Shown piece by piece: positions 47,301 to 54,449 of a stretch of 64,000 bases of DNA (position 1 is its first letter; every line of letters begins with the position of its first letter). The position numbers and the translations under genes were made by a program. The stretch is taken from assembly GCF_011043625.1 (NCBI RefSeq), contig NZ_JAAKGT010000006.1:186001-250000 (forward strand), read 5' to 3'. The notes beneath the pieces were generated by a model, which saw only the letters and a program-made list of their open reading frames with translations, made no database searches and was not told the DNA's origin. Source of the stretch: Caulobacter sp. 602-2. Its GTDB lineage: Bacteria > Pseudomonadota > Alphaproteobacteria > Caulobacterales > Caulobacteraceae.

Positions 47301-47447
47301 CCCGCCACCGATCTTGGCTTCATGCAGGCGATCCCGGCCATGGGCGCAAAGGGGCAGGCGGCCGACCTGACCGGTCCGGCCGGCGCGCCGGCCAAGGCCG
47401 CGGGCCAGTTCGCCGGGCGGCTGGTGTTTGTCGGAGGACGGCGATGA
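44346..47447 (+). CDS. Exported glycoside hydrolase family 2 with discoidin-like insert
   Basis: Beta-galactosidase/glucuronidase-type enzyme, 1033 residues. The TTG start at 44346 has an excellent GGAGGAAG six bases upstream and yields a signal peptide FWMATAAWLVCAGAALAQ; the open frame to 44181 would run through operator copy 2. Domains: sugar-binding jelly roll (about 40-190), Ig-like, TIM barrel with acid/base E412 (WTNGNEGGWN) and nucleophile E468 (VMPTEFLHG). A stretch at about 745-820 looks like an F5/8-type carbohydrate-binding domain, followed by a C-terminal beta domain. It probably trims galactose or uronic-acid side chains from pectin. The stop overlaps the GH28 start (ATGA). Confidence 0.88.
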   Translation: MVDGAKRFWMATAAWLVCAGAALAQPPRTETLLLSGPGPEAPTNWSFVIDGGARAGEQAKIPVPSNWQLEGFGHYQYGYDRGPRAADTGVYRTEFVPPAGWKDSRVRIVFDGVMTDTRVSVNGASAGPLHQGGFNRFSYDITDLIKLGERNTLEVTVNEASAAKDTDIAERHGDYWVFGGIYRPVWLEAAPKQSIGQVSIDAKADGTLAADVTLGAPRTVTRVTGQVRTASGEAVGEAFSTAIPDGGAGKIRLTGLVASPALWSAETPNLYRLDVTLYEGDKAVHAVTKRFGFRTFEIREGDGLYLNGQRILLKGVNRHSFRPDTGRAISREAAYEDARTIRALNMNAVRLSHYAAEEAFLEAADELGLYVIDELSGWQHAHDTEVGRKLVRELVERDVNHPSIILWTNGNEGGWNRALDVDFALYDPQNRPVLHPWELFGGVDTKHYPRYPDLLRRLSGKALVMPTEFLHGLYDGGGGSGLDDYWRAIKGSPKGAGGFLWNLADEGVVRRDQGGRIDTYAAYGPDGLVGPRHEKEPSYFTVKEVWSPIQIDPPSLDGEFDGRLTVRNDYDFTDAARVKFSWSWVKLAGPDGRARDQVLDQGVVEGVSIAPHGQGALQLPTSRAAREADVLRVRATLGEQDLWTWSWPTARVVAPTTGKALCAKPRIERLPQEVSLSCGSARATFDARTGLLKALVSPDGASLVGDGPRLVVARPKASGAQPRWAAVKDLGDGRYRPARPGEANLIEVDLGRQEADGWAAFKLEVSADEKIWKTVYDGARVFPRDGLTFSFPAQSVAAVRISNLAGVRDKPKVASVRIAYEAERFAAPDAAQVAVSTGEERDPNSKLPQAVFDAPGAGGLERARWTLRSDGVLALDYAYALTGDFLYHGVGLASPLQDVSKVTARLRGPSPVWKNRQRGTGVGVYPIAAGEDASLPTPQRAGYFADPRWVSLSAAGAGLTIYSEGAPYLQLGARLGDFPTTSVDFPATDLGFMQAIPAMGAKGQAADLTGPAGAPAKAAGQFAGRLVFVGGRR

Positions 47448-48925
47448 GCGCGGTGAAGGTCATGTCGGATATGGCTGTCTCGCGCCGGACCCTGTTGGCC
47501 GTGGTCCTCGCTGGCGCGCCGACGCTGGCACATTCGTCCAATTCGGTAGACGTGGACGCGCGCAGTCGTGCGATCGTCGCCCGGATCCAGCGGCCGCGAA
47601 TTCCCAAGCGTGACTTTCCCGTCCGTCTGAGCGATGGCGCGCCGGGCGCCGATCACTCCGCGGATCTGGCCAGGGCCTTGGCTGCTTGCGAGGCGGCGGG
47701 CGGTGGTCGCGTGGTCCTGCCTCAGGGGGTGTGCCGCACGGGTCCGATCCGCCTGGCCTCGAGAACCGAGCTGCACGTGCCGGCCGGCGCCAAGCTTCAG
47801 TTCATTCCTGAGCCCGAACGTTATTTGCCCCCCGTCCTCACGCGCTGGGAGGGCGTCGAGCTGATGGGCTACCAGCCGCTGATCTACGCCTACGGAGCCG
47901 AGGATATCGCCGTCACCGGGGGCGGCGTGATCGACGGCGGCGCGGACGACAAGCACTGGTGGCCGTGGAAGGGGTCCTGGTCTGGGCGCTACAAGGATCT
48001 GCCGATCGCCGAGACCCAAAAAGGCGACCGCGCTCGGCTTTTCGAGATGGCCGAACAAGGCGTCGCGCCGGAGGCGAGGGTGTTTGGCGCGGGCAGCCGG
48101 CTTCGGCCCTCCTTCTTCCAGCCCTATCGCAGCCGGCGGGTCCTTGTCGAAGGTGTGACCTTCAACAGCGCTCCGTTCTGGCAATTGCATCCCGTGGAGT
48201 GCACGGACGTCACGATCCGCGGCGTCACTTGCGCCAGTCACGGCCCCAACAACGACGGCATTGATCCGGAGGCCTGCCGTGACGTGCTGATCGAGCATTG
48301 CGTCCTCGACACCGGGGATGACTGCATCGCCCTAAAATCGGGCCGTAACGCGGATGGGCGTCGCCTGGGGGTCTCGTGCGAGAACGTCGTTATTCGAAAG
48401 TGCCGCATGAAGGACGGGCATGCCGGCGTGGCGATCGGCAGTGAGCTCTCGGGCGGCATCCGCAACGTCTTCGTGAGCGACTGCCAGATGGACAGTCCTG
48501 ATCTGACCCGCGCCCTGGTGATCAAGACCAACAGCTATCGAGGCGGGGTGGTGCGCGATATCCACCTCGATCGTCTCTCGGTAGGCGTCATCGACAAGGC
48601 CTTCATCCAGGTGTGGATGCACTACGAAGAGGGCGATGGCGGGCCGTTCACGCCGGTCATCGAGTCGGTCTCGGTGTCCAACTGCCGGGTCGAGCGGACC
48701 GAGCGCGTGCTGGTCGTTCGCGGGCTTCCGCGCAGCCCCATTCGAGGCTTGGCGCTCAGGAACATCGTCGTGAAGTCCGAGGAGGCGCGCTCGGTGGTGG
48801 TCGATGCGGCGGATGTTGTCGTCGACGGTGTGGTTGTCGAGGGGCGAGCGTGGAGCGGTTCGGACCTGGTCGGCTTCGCCAGTCTTGATGGGGTGACTTG
48901 CGACAAATGGGCGGTCTGTCGCTAA
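47444..48925 (+). CDS. Second GH28 pectinase, Tat-exported, with GHA in place of GHG
   Basis: 493-residue paralogue of the GH28 at 34138. Twin-arginine signal AVSRRTLLAVVLAGAPTLAH, then the beta-helix with NND (269-271, SHGPNNDGIDP) and GDD (291-293, DTGDDCIALKSG). The third motif reads DGHAG (325-327) instead of the usual GHG; the catalytic His is kept. The WWPWKGSW and RWEGVELMGYQPLIYAY segments match the paralogue. ATG overlaps the GH2 stop by four bases, giving tight coupling. Probably attacks a different linkage or decorated pectin, as an inference from co-existence. Confidence 0.9.
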   Translation: MSAVKVMSDMAVSRRTLLAVVLAGAPTLAHSSNSVDVDARSRAIVARIQRPRIPKRDFPVRLSDGAPGADHSADLARALAACEAAGGGRVVLPQGVCRTGPIRLASRTELHVPAGAKLQFIPEPERYLPPVLTRWEGVELMGYQPLIYAYGAEDIAVTGGGVIDGGADDKHWWPWKGSWSGRYKDLPIAETQKGDRARLFEMAEQGVAPEARVFGAGSRLRPSFFQPYRSRRVLVEGVTFNSAPFWQLHPVECTDVTIRGVTCASHGPNNDGIDPEACRDVLIEHCVLDTGDDCIALKSGRNADGRRLGVSCENVVIRKCRMKDGHAGVAIGSELSGGIRNVFVSDCQMDSPDLTRALVIKTNSYRGGVVRDIHLDRLSVGVIDKAFIQVWMHYEEGDGGPFTPVIESVSVSNCRVERTERVLVVRGLPRSPIRGLALRNIVVKSEEARSVVVDAADVVVDGVVVEGRAWSGSDLVGFASLDGVTCDKWAVCR

Positions 48926-48932
48926 AGCGGTC

Positions 48933-49067
48933 GCCAAATTGGTAAGGCCAAATTGAAGTTTGGTAAGTGGCGGTAAAGTCACAAATATGGCGAAAATAGC
49001 CGATTGTTGCGTTGCTGTTGCAGTGAGTCGCTGGTAAAATCTGTCTGACCAATTGAGAGTATTGGTC
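48933..49067. promoter_or_regulatory. Cluster of TTGGT/ACCAA half-sites before the second receptor
   Basis: GCCAAATTG is repeated at 48933-48941 and 48947-48955, with TTGGTAAG between and after. An inverted repeat GACCAAT, 7 nt, ATTGGTC spans 49047-49067. The half-sites resemble operators of the GntR/FadR family, and such a regulator is encoded at 37123. The rest of this 300-bp gap holds the leader ORF below. Confidence 0.45.
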
Positions 49068-49093
49068 CGGCCGTTGAGCCGGGGAGGGAACTC

Positions 49094-49168
49094 ATGTCGA
49101 AGGCTTCAGGCGCGCGGCCTCTTCGCCGCGTGATCGCGGGCGCACGCGCGTTCGCACCCACCGGCTAG
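49094..49168 (+). CDS. Possible 24-residue leader peptide
   Basis: ATG at 49094 preceded by GGGGAGGGAACTC, a stronger ribosome binding site than most genes here. It encodes a short basic peptide beginning MSKASGARPLRRV and ending at TAG 49166. The stop codon lies in the loop of a hairpin CACCGGC / GCCGGTG (49159-49176), 58 bp before the receptor start. This arrangement suggests attenuation or translational control, but the ORF could be fortuitous. Confidence 0.35.
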   Translation: MSKASGARPLRRVIAGARAFAPTG

Positions 49169-49225
49169 CGCCGGTGACGCCCCGCGTGGGCGCGAGAGAT
49201 CCAGACAAAAACGAGGGAGGAATAC

Positions 49226-52200
49226 ATGGAGCGCCTCAGCGCGCGCGGCCGTGCGGCCGCTGCTGTCTCAATCATAGCGCTCAGCGCGGCCCTGGCCGCT
49301 GCGAGTGGAGCGCAAGCTCAGTCCAAAGCCGAAGTCGCGCCCGCCCAGCCGTCCTCACGCGAGGAGCCGACCCAGGTCGAAGCCATCGTCGTCGGCGCGC
49401 GCGCCTCGCAGCAGTCGTCCATCCAGCGCAAGAAGCGCAGCGCCACGGCTCAGGACTCGATCGTCGCCGACGACGTCGGCTCGTTCCCCGACAGCAACGT
49501 CAACGAGGCGATGTCGCGCGTGGCTGGGGTGGCGATCGAGCGTAACGGCTTCGGCGAAGGCGAGGGCGTGTCGATCCGCGGCAATGGACCGGACCTGACG
49601 CGGATCGAACTCGACGGCATGGGCGTGGCCGCTTCGGGCTACGCTATCGCGGTCGGCAACAGCGATGGTGGTCGCGGCGCCGACCTGCGCGAATTCCCTG
49701 CCGAAATGATCAAGAGCCTGGACGTCATCAAGGGCCAGACGGCCGATATGACGCCCGGCGGCCTTGGGGCGACTGTGCAGATCCAGACGCGTACCGGTCT
49801 CGATTTCAAGAAGCCCTACCTGCAGATCCGCGGCGCTGCCGCCGGCAATTCGTTGTCGCGCAAAGCCTCTCCGGAGCTTGGCTTGGTGGCCTCCCGCAAG
49901 TTCTTCGACAATCGCCTGGGGGTGATCGCCAACGTCAGCTACAGCAAGCGGCTGAACGACAGCCACTCGCTCAACAGCGGCGGGTCGAGCAACGCCCAGG
50001 GCTATCTGCGCTTCGCTGACTTCGACAACTCGCCAGAAAAGACCTTCACCTACAATCCCGCCGCGGCCAACGGCGTCGGCGCTGATCAGCCGATCAATTC
50101 CTGGGCCCTGGCCAATGGGTCGGGATCGTGGAACGCGCCGACCCCAATCGATGTCTACACCAAGTCCGCGGCCGCCCAGACCAAGGCCGAGTGCCTCAGC
50201 GCCTTTCCGCTGCTGACCTCGTCGCAGCTGTCTTCGATCGCCGGCGGCAGCAATGGGGCCAATCGCCAGGCCGCCCAGGCCGCCCAGATCAATGCGCAGA
50301 TCAGCTGCCTCAACCAGTGGAACGACTATGCCCCCAACCTGGTGCGCGACCAGAACTGGTCACAGTACGAAGATCGCATCTCGTGGGATCTTCGCTTCGA
50401 CTATAGGGTCAACGACGACCTGACCATCTTCGCCAAGTACCAGGTGGCCAACCGCAATCAGGTCGAGAACAACCGCCAGCGCACCCGCGGCGGGGTCGAT
50501 GTGATCACGGGGGCCTCGTCGGGTTACACCGCAACCTCGCTGGTGACCAACACCGCCTACGCCCCTGGCACGCCCAACATTCTCTCGGCCCTCAGCAACG
50601 GCGGATACTACATCTACAACACCGGCCAGCCGGCCGGGGTCTCGACGATCGACACAACGCCGGGCTCGGGCGTGTCGAACAACGCCTTTCCGATCTATGG
50701 CGTGGCGGCCAACATCGTGCCGGGTTCGGTCGTCGTCGACGGCAACCATCACCTGACGTCGTTCGACATCACCAACGCCGCGGTCGGCATCGATCACATT
50801 CAGAACGAGCAGATCTGGGACACCAACTACTTCACCTACGGCGCCGATTACGATCACGGTCCATTGAAGATGGAGCTGCGCGGCGGTCGCAGCAACGCGA
50901 CCTACTCGCGCTACGACATCCGTCTGTCGCGTAGCTACACCTACGGCAACGCCACCATGCGCGTCCTCGACAACGGTGTTTGGACGATCGACACCCCGTC
51001 GAGCTACGACGAAACCAACATGGCCAACTTCGTGCAGATGTTGGCCCCGACAGCCAACGGCCAGCCTTCGTACAGCAGCCTTCGGCGCTTGACCTGGAAT
51101 CCGCGCCAGGTCGAGAGCTCGGAAGACCAGCTGAAGTTCGACATCACCTACAAACCCGACATCCCGTTCTTCACCCGCTTCAAGGTGGGCGTGCTCTACC
51201 GCGGCGCCGACGCCAACTCCTGGGGCGGCGGCGGCTACTCGCCCTCGGCAGGTGTCTATGTGCCGACCCTGACGCTGCGCAGTGATGTCCGAGCCTGCGA
51301 GAACGTCGCCACGACGACGGCCGCCAACGCCTGCGTCTACGGCTACGTGCCCAACCCGACGACCGGCACCGGCTTCCTGTACGGCGTCGAGACCGTCACC
51401 CGCGAACAGCTGGTCAGCATTTTCCAGAACTCCCTTGAGGAACTCGAAGGCCCATTCATGCAGGGCTATGATGGGACCTCGGGGCTGGAGCTATGGGACA
51501 GCATCGACGTCAAAAAGGCGTTCTCGCAGCTGGCTAGCGCCGCCAACTACAATTTCGACTGCCTGAAGGAATGCACGGGCAGCGATGGCAAGGTCTACAA
51601 ACAGCCCTATAACCAAACCGAAGAGACCCACAAATCCTGGTACTGGATGGCTGAGTTCAGCCAACAGCTGCCGTTCGGCATGGAGCTGCAAGGCAACCTC
51701 GGCAGCCGGATGTTCAAGACCGAAGTGGCCGGCTCGGGCTATGTGAAGCTCAACTACACCGTCAAGACCGCCGCCTATGATCCGCTCAATCCGAGCGCGG
51801 CGGCCGGCATCACCACCACCTCGGTGACCAAGCCTGTGACCATCAACAAGAGCTACACGGGCTGGCTGCCGTCCTACAACGCCGCGCTCTGGCCTCTGCC
51901 CGACAAGGTGGCGCTGCGCTATTCGTGGGCCAAGACCGTCGCGCCGCCGCCGATGAACCGCCTGTGGCCGGGCGGCGAATGCACCTACGACGAGCGCAAG
52001 CTCGACGGAACCGACACCGACGGCTCCTATCAGGACATGACCTGCGGCACGTTCGGCAACGCCGACCTGAAGCCGTATCAGGCCACCAAGAACAACACCT
52101 CGATCGAGTGGTATCCCAACAAGGACACCTCGATCAGCCTGGCCTACTTCCGACAGAAGGTTCGCGTCGGCGCGCCGATCTCGGTGCCGGTCAAGAACCT

Positions 52201-52864
52201 CAAGGTGTTCGAAGGCAGCGACGAGACCGTTCCGGGCACCGACAAGAGGCTGTCCGATTACGAGTTCGGCCTGACTACCTACGCCAACGGCCCGGGCTAT
52301 GTGCAGTCCGGCTGGGAGTTCTCGGCCCGCACGGCCTTCACCTTCCTGCCCTGGCGTCTGAACAAGACCGGCATGGACTTCAACGTCTCGACCACGAAGT
52401 CCAGCGACTCTGTCGCCTACATGGACCCGCTGACGGCGGACGGGCTGTCGCCGACCAATCAGGCCAAGTACTTCCTCAACGCCGTGCTCTGGTACGATGA
52501 TGGGAAGACCAAAGCCCGCCTGGCCTTCCAGGCCCGGGACCGGACCCTGACCTGCATCTCGCCCTGCGGCAACACCAGCGAGTCGCCCGTCAGCAACGCG
52601 CCCAACACCAACCGCAACAACTACGTCCGCTTCCCCTACAATCCGAGCGAACCCTACTATTCGGAAAAATACGAGTATCTGGACGCCAAGATCTCGCGGA
52701 AGCTCAATCGCAACCTCGAGGTCTATCTGGAAGCCCGCAATATCCTGAACGCCGCCAAGCTGCGCGTCGGGTCGGACGATCGCGGCTTCGAATCCAGCCC
52801 CAATCCGTGGACCGTGCAGTACGGCGGTTCGCGGATGTCCGTGGGCTTTACCTACAAGAACTGA
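49226..52864 (+). CDS. Large TonB-dependent receptor (pectin/rhamnogalacturonan oligomers)
   Basis: 1212-residue outer-membrane receptor. Signal peptide RAAAAVSIIALSAALAAASGAQAQ. Plug with VEAIVVGARASQQSSIQRKKRSATAQDSIVADDVGSFPDSNVNEAMSRVAGVAI and GVSIRGNGPDLTRIELDGMGV, again the Xanthomonas-Caulobacter carbohydrate type. The long barrel has several cysteine pairs in predicted outer loops (for example RACENVATTTAANACVYG, CLKECTGSDG, CISPCGN). Ends SRMSVGFTYKN, an unusual Asn terminus where most barrels end in Phe. Its start follows GAGGGAGGAATAC. Cotranscription with the downstream esterase is likely but modulated by a hairpin. Confidence 0.94.
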   Translation: MERLSARGRAAAAVSIIALSAALAAASGAQAQSKAEVAPAQPSSREEPTQVEAIVVGARASQQSSIQRKKRSATAQDSIVADDVGSFPDSNVNEAMSRVAGVAIERNGFGEGEGVSIRGNGPDLTRIELDGMGVAASGYAIAVGNSDGGRGADLREFPAEMIKSLDVIKGQTADMTPGGLGATVQIQTRTGLDFKKPYLQIRGAAAGNSLSRKASPELGLVASRKFFDNRLGVIANVSYSKRLNDSHSLNSGGSSNAQGYLRFADFDNSPEKTFTYNPAAANGVGADQPINSWALANGSGSWNAPTPIDVYTKSAAAQTKAECLSAFPLLTSSQLSSIAGGSNGANRQAAQAAQINAQISCLNQWNDYAPNLVRDQNWSQYEDRISWDLRFDYRVNDDLTIFAKYQVANRNQVENNRQRTRGGVDVITGASSGYTATSLVTNTAYAPGTPNILSALSNGGYYIYNTGQPAGVSTIDTTPGSGVSNNAFPIYGVAANIVPGSVVVDGNHHLTSFDITNAAVGIDHIQNEQIWDTNYFTYGADYDHGPLKMELRGGRSNATYSRYDIRLSRSYTYGNATMRVLDNGVWTIDTPSSYDETNMANFVQMLAPTANGQPSYSSLRRLTWNPRQVESSEDQLKFDITYKPDIPFFTRFKVGVLYRGADANSWGGGGYSPSAGVYVPTLTLRSDVRACENVATTTAANACVYGYVPNPTTGTGFLYGVETVTREQLVSIFQNSLEELEGPFMQGYDGTSGLELWDSIDVKKAFSQLASAANYNFDCLKECTGSDGKVYKQPYNQTEETHKSWYWMAEFSQQLPFGMELQGNLGSRMFKTEVAGSGYVKLNYTVKTAAYDPLNPSAAAGITTTSVTKPVTINKSYTGWLPSYNAALWPLPDKVALRYSWAKTVAPPPMNRLWPGGECTYDERKLDGTDTDGSYQDMTCGTFGNADLKPYQATKNNTSIEWYPNKDTSISLAYFRQKVRVGAPISVPVKNLKVFEGSDETVPGTDKRLSDYEFGLTTYANGPGYVQSGWEFSARTAFTFLPWRLNKTGMDFNVSTTKSSDSVAYMDPLTADGLSPTNQAKYFLNAVLWYDDGKTKARLAFQARDRTLTCISPCGNTSESPVSNAPNTNRNNYVRFPYNPSEPYYSEKYEYLDAKISRKLNRNLEVYLEARNILNAAKLRVGSDDRGFESSPNPWTVQYGGSRMSVGFTYKN

Positions 52865-52870
52865 TCTGGC

Positions 52871-52892
52871 GGGCGGCTCCACGGAGCCGCCC
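52871..52892 (+). terminator. Intercistronic hairpin between receptor and esterase
   Basis: GGGCGGCTCC / GGAGCCGCCC, nearly continuous 22-nt palindrome just after the receptor stop, without a U-tract. More likely an mRNA-stabilising or partial-termination element than a full terminator. Confidence 0.5.
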
Positions 52893-52936
52893 AAACTGCA
52901 TCTGACCGCGTCTGCGCATGGCGGCAAAGGAGAACC

Positions 52937-53848
52937 ATGTCCTCTACCGGCTTGGCGCGGCGTCGCCGATCGAGCCTGATGGCTCGCCCCCTCCTGATCA
53001 CTGCTCTGCTCCTCGGTCCGCAGGCCGCCTTCGCCCAGGCCGCAGCCGCGGGCGAGGCCGCAGTGGAGAGCGCAGAGCCAGCGCGCGCCAAGCCATCCAA
53101 GATTGTACTGGTTGGCGACAGCACGACGGCGGTGTCCAGCGGTTGGGGGCCGAGCTTCTGCGGCCGCCGCGTTATGGCGCAGATCTCGTGCCTTAACCTG
53201 GCCCGCGGAGGGCGGAGCACCAGCAGCTATCGCAAGGAGGGCTACTGGCAGCTGGCGCTCAACGAACTGGCGACCCAAGGCTATGGCCGCGCCTATGTCT
53301 TGATCCAGTTCGGTCATAACGACCAACCGGGCAAGCCGGGGCGATCCACGGACCTTGCGACGGAGTTTCCCGCCAATCTTCGGCGCTATGTCGAAGAGGC
53401 TCGAGCGATCGGCGCGGCGCCCGTCCTGGTGACGCCTTTGACCCGAAGGCAGTTCGTAGGCGGTCGGCTGGACAACAGCCTGGAACCTTGGGCGCAGGCG
53501 ATCCGCGACGTCGCGCGCGAAACGGGCGCGCCGCTGATCGACCTCAACCGGGCGAGCGCCGAGGCGGTGGCCAAGCTCGGGCCGGTGGAATCCATGCGCT
53601 TTGCTCAGCGCGCGCCGTCGGAGGCAGCCGTCGCCGTCGCACGGTCGGGCGACACGATCGCCAGCGAGCCGCCGCCCAAGGCGACGGTCGCATCGCCCGG
53701 GCGTCCGGCCGATGGTCCGCAGGGGCGGGTCAGCATCGTCTACGACCACACTCACCTGGGCCCCGAGGGCGCCGACTACTTCTCCGCGATGGTGTCGGAT
53801 CTCCTGGCGCGCGCAGTCCCTGAACTGCGCCGATCGCTGCTGCCATGA
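52937..53848 (+). CDS. Rhamnogalacturonan acetylesterase-like SGNH hydrolase
   Basis: 303 residues, ATG after AAAGGAGAACC. Signal SLMARPLLITALLLGPQAAFAQ. SGNH domain of the CE12/RGAE type: IVLVGDSTTAV (nucleophile S62), LNLARGGRSTSSY (oxyanion Gly), IQFGHNDQPG (N128) and VYDHTHLGPEGA (D270, H273). Residues about 225-264 form an Ala/Pro-rich low-complexity insert between the core and the catalytic His loop. It probably deacetylates rhamnogalacturonan so the GH28 enzymes can act. Last gene of the rightward arm. Confidence 0.92.
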   Translation: MSSTGLARRRRSSLMARPLLITALLLGPQAAFAQAAAAGEAAVESAEPARAKPSKIVLVGDSTTAVSSGWGPSFCGRRVMAQISCLNLARGGRSTSSYRKEGYWQLALNELATQGYGRAYVLIQFGHNDQPGKPGRSTDLATEFPANLRRYVEEARAIGAAPVLVTPLTRRQFVGGRLDNSLEPWAQAIRDVARETGAPLIDLNRASAEAVAKLGPVESMRFAQRAPSEAAVAVARSGDTIASEPPPKATVASPGRPADGPQGRVSIVYDHTHLGPEGADYFSAMVSDLLARAVPELRRSLLP

Positions 53849-53954
53849 CCGGTCGTATGAGCGCCGGATCGGCCATCCGCGGCCCGCTCCACACCCTCAA
53901 ACCTCGTGACGGCGATGGCACGATGGTGTGCGGCTGAGCTGACTCGCGTGCTGG

Positions 53955-54269
53955 TCAAGCTGTTGGTGTGGGCGCGCTGGAGCGGCGCCCTAGGAATGGA
54001 GGGCGTTCAGAAATCGATCGCTCAAGGCGTTGCATTTCGGCGCGCACCGACGGATCGGCGCGGTGGAGGCTGACCGCCACGGCGCCTATCAATTCGAGGT
54101 CCGGATTTGCCAGACGTCGCTGCTGGTCGGTGAGCCGTTGCAGGTAACGCGTGTCGGCCTTGGCGGGGTAGTCGGCGATAGCTTGATCGACTTCAATCGC
54201 CATAGCCGAAAGCCTGGCTACGATACTGGTCGCTCGGGCGGCCCGAAGAGCAGTCGAAAGATCAAGCAT
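53955..54269 (-). CDS. Small hypothetical protein, weak support
   Basis: 104 codons from ATG 54269. The composition is plausible for a helical regulator-associated protein (LSAMAIEVDQAIADYPAKADTRYLQRLTDQQRRLANPDLELIGAVAVSLHRADPSVRAEMQRLERSI), but there is no clear ribosome binding site and no known family. It lies alone in a 601-bp space between the esterase and the LOG gene that otherwise holds nothing I recognise. Confidence 0.4.
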   Translation of the reverse strand: MLDLSTALRAARATSIVARLSAMAIEVDQAIADYPAKADTRYLQRLTDQQRRLANPDLELIGAVAVSLHRADPSVRAEMQRLERSISERPPFLGRRSSAPTPTA

Positions 54270-54449
54270 GGCCGCTGGGTAACAAATTGTCCTTACGGTC
54301 TCATTTTCAAAGATGACCTAGCTGTGGGTGAAGCTGCAATCTGCATGCTTCTGCTTCCGCCGAGCTGCCGGAAGTCGATCGGTGCTAGCGAGGATGGGGT
54401 TCTCTCCGCCTAGTCTCGGTTGGATGGGCATCGCGGAAGGGGCTTGGGC

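Noticed and set aside
31670..53848. The whole pectin locus as a recently inserted island starting at tRNA-Arg
   Set aside because: Base composition and codon usage look like the core genome, and no second att copy was found at the right end. Only 28.3-31.1 kb shows integration marks.
54030..54413. 127-codon plus-strand open frame in the gap after the esterase
   Set aside because: Lacks a ribosome site and protein-like composition; the opposite-strand ORF at 53955-54269 is the better, though still weak, candidate.
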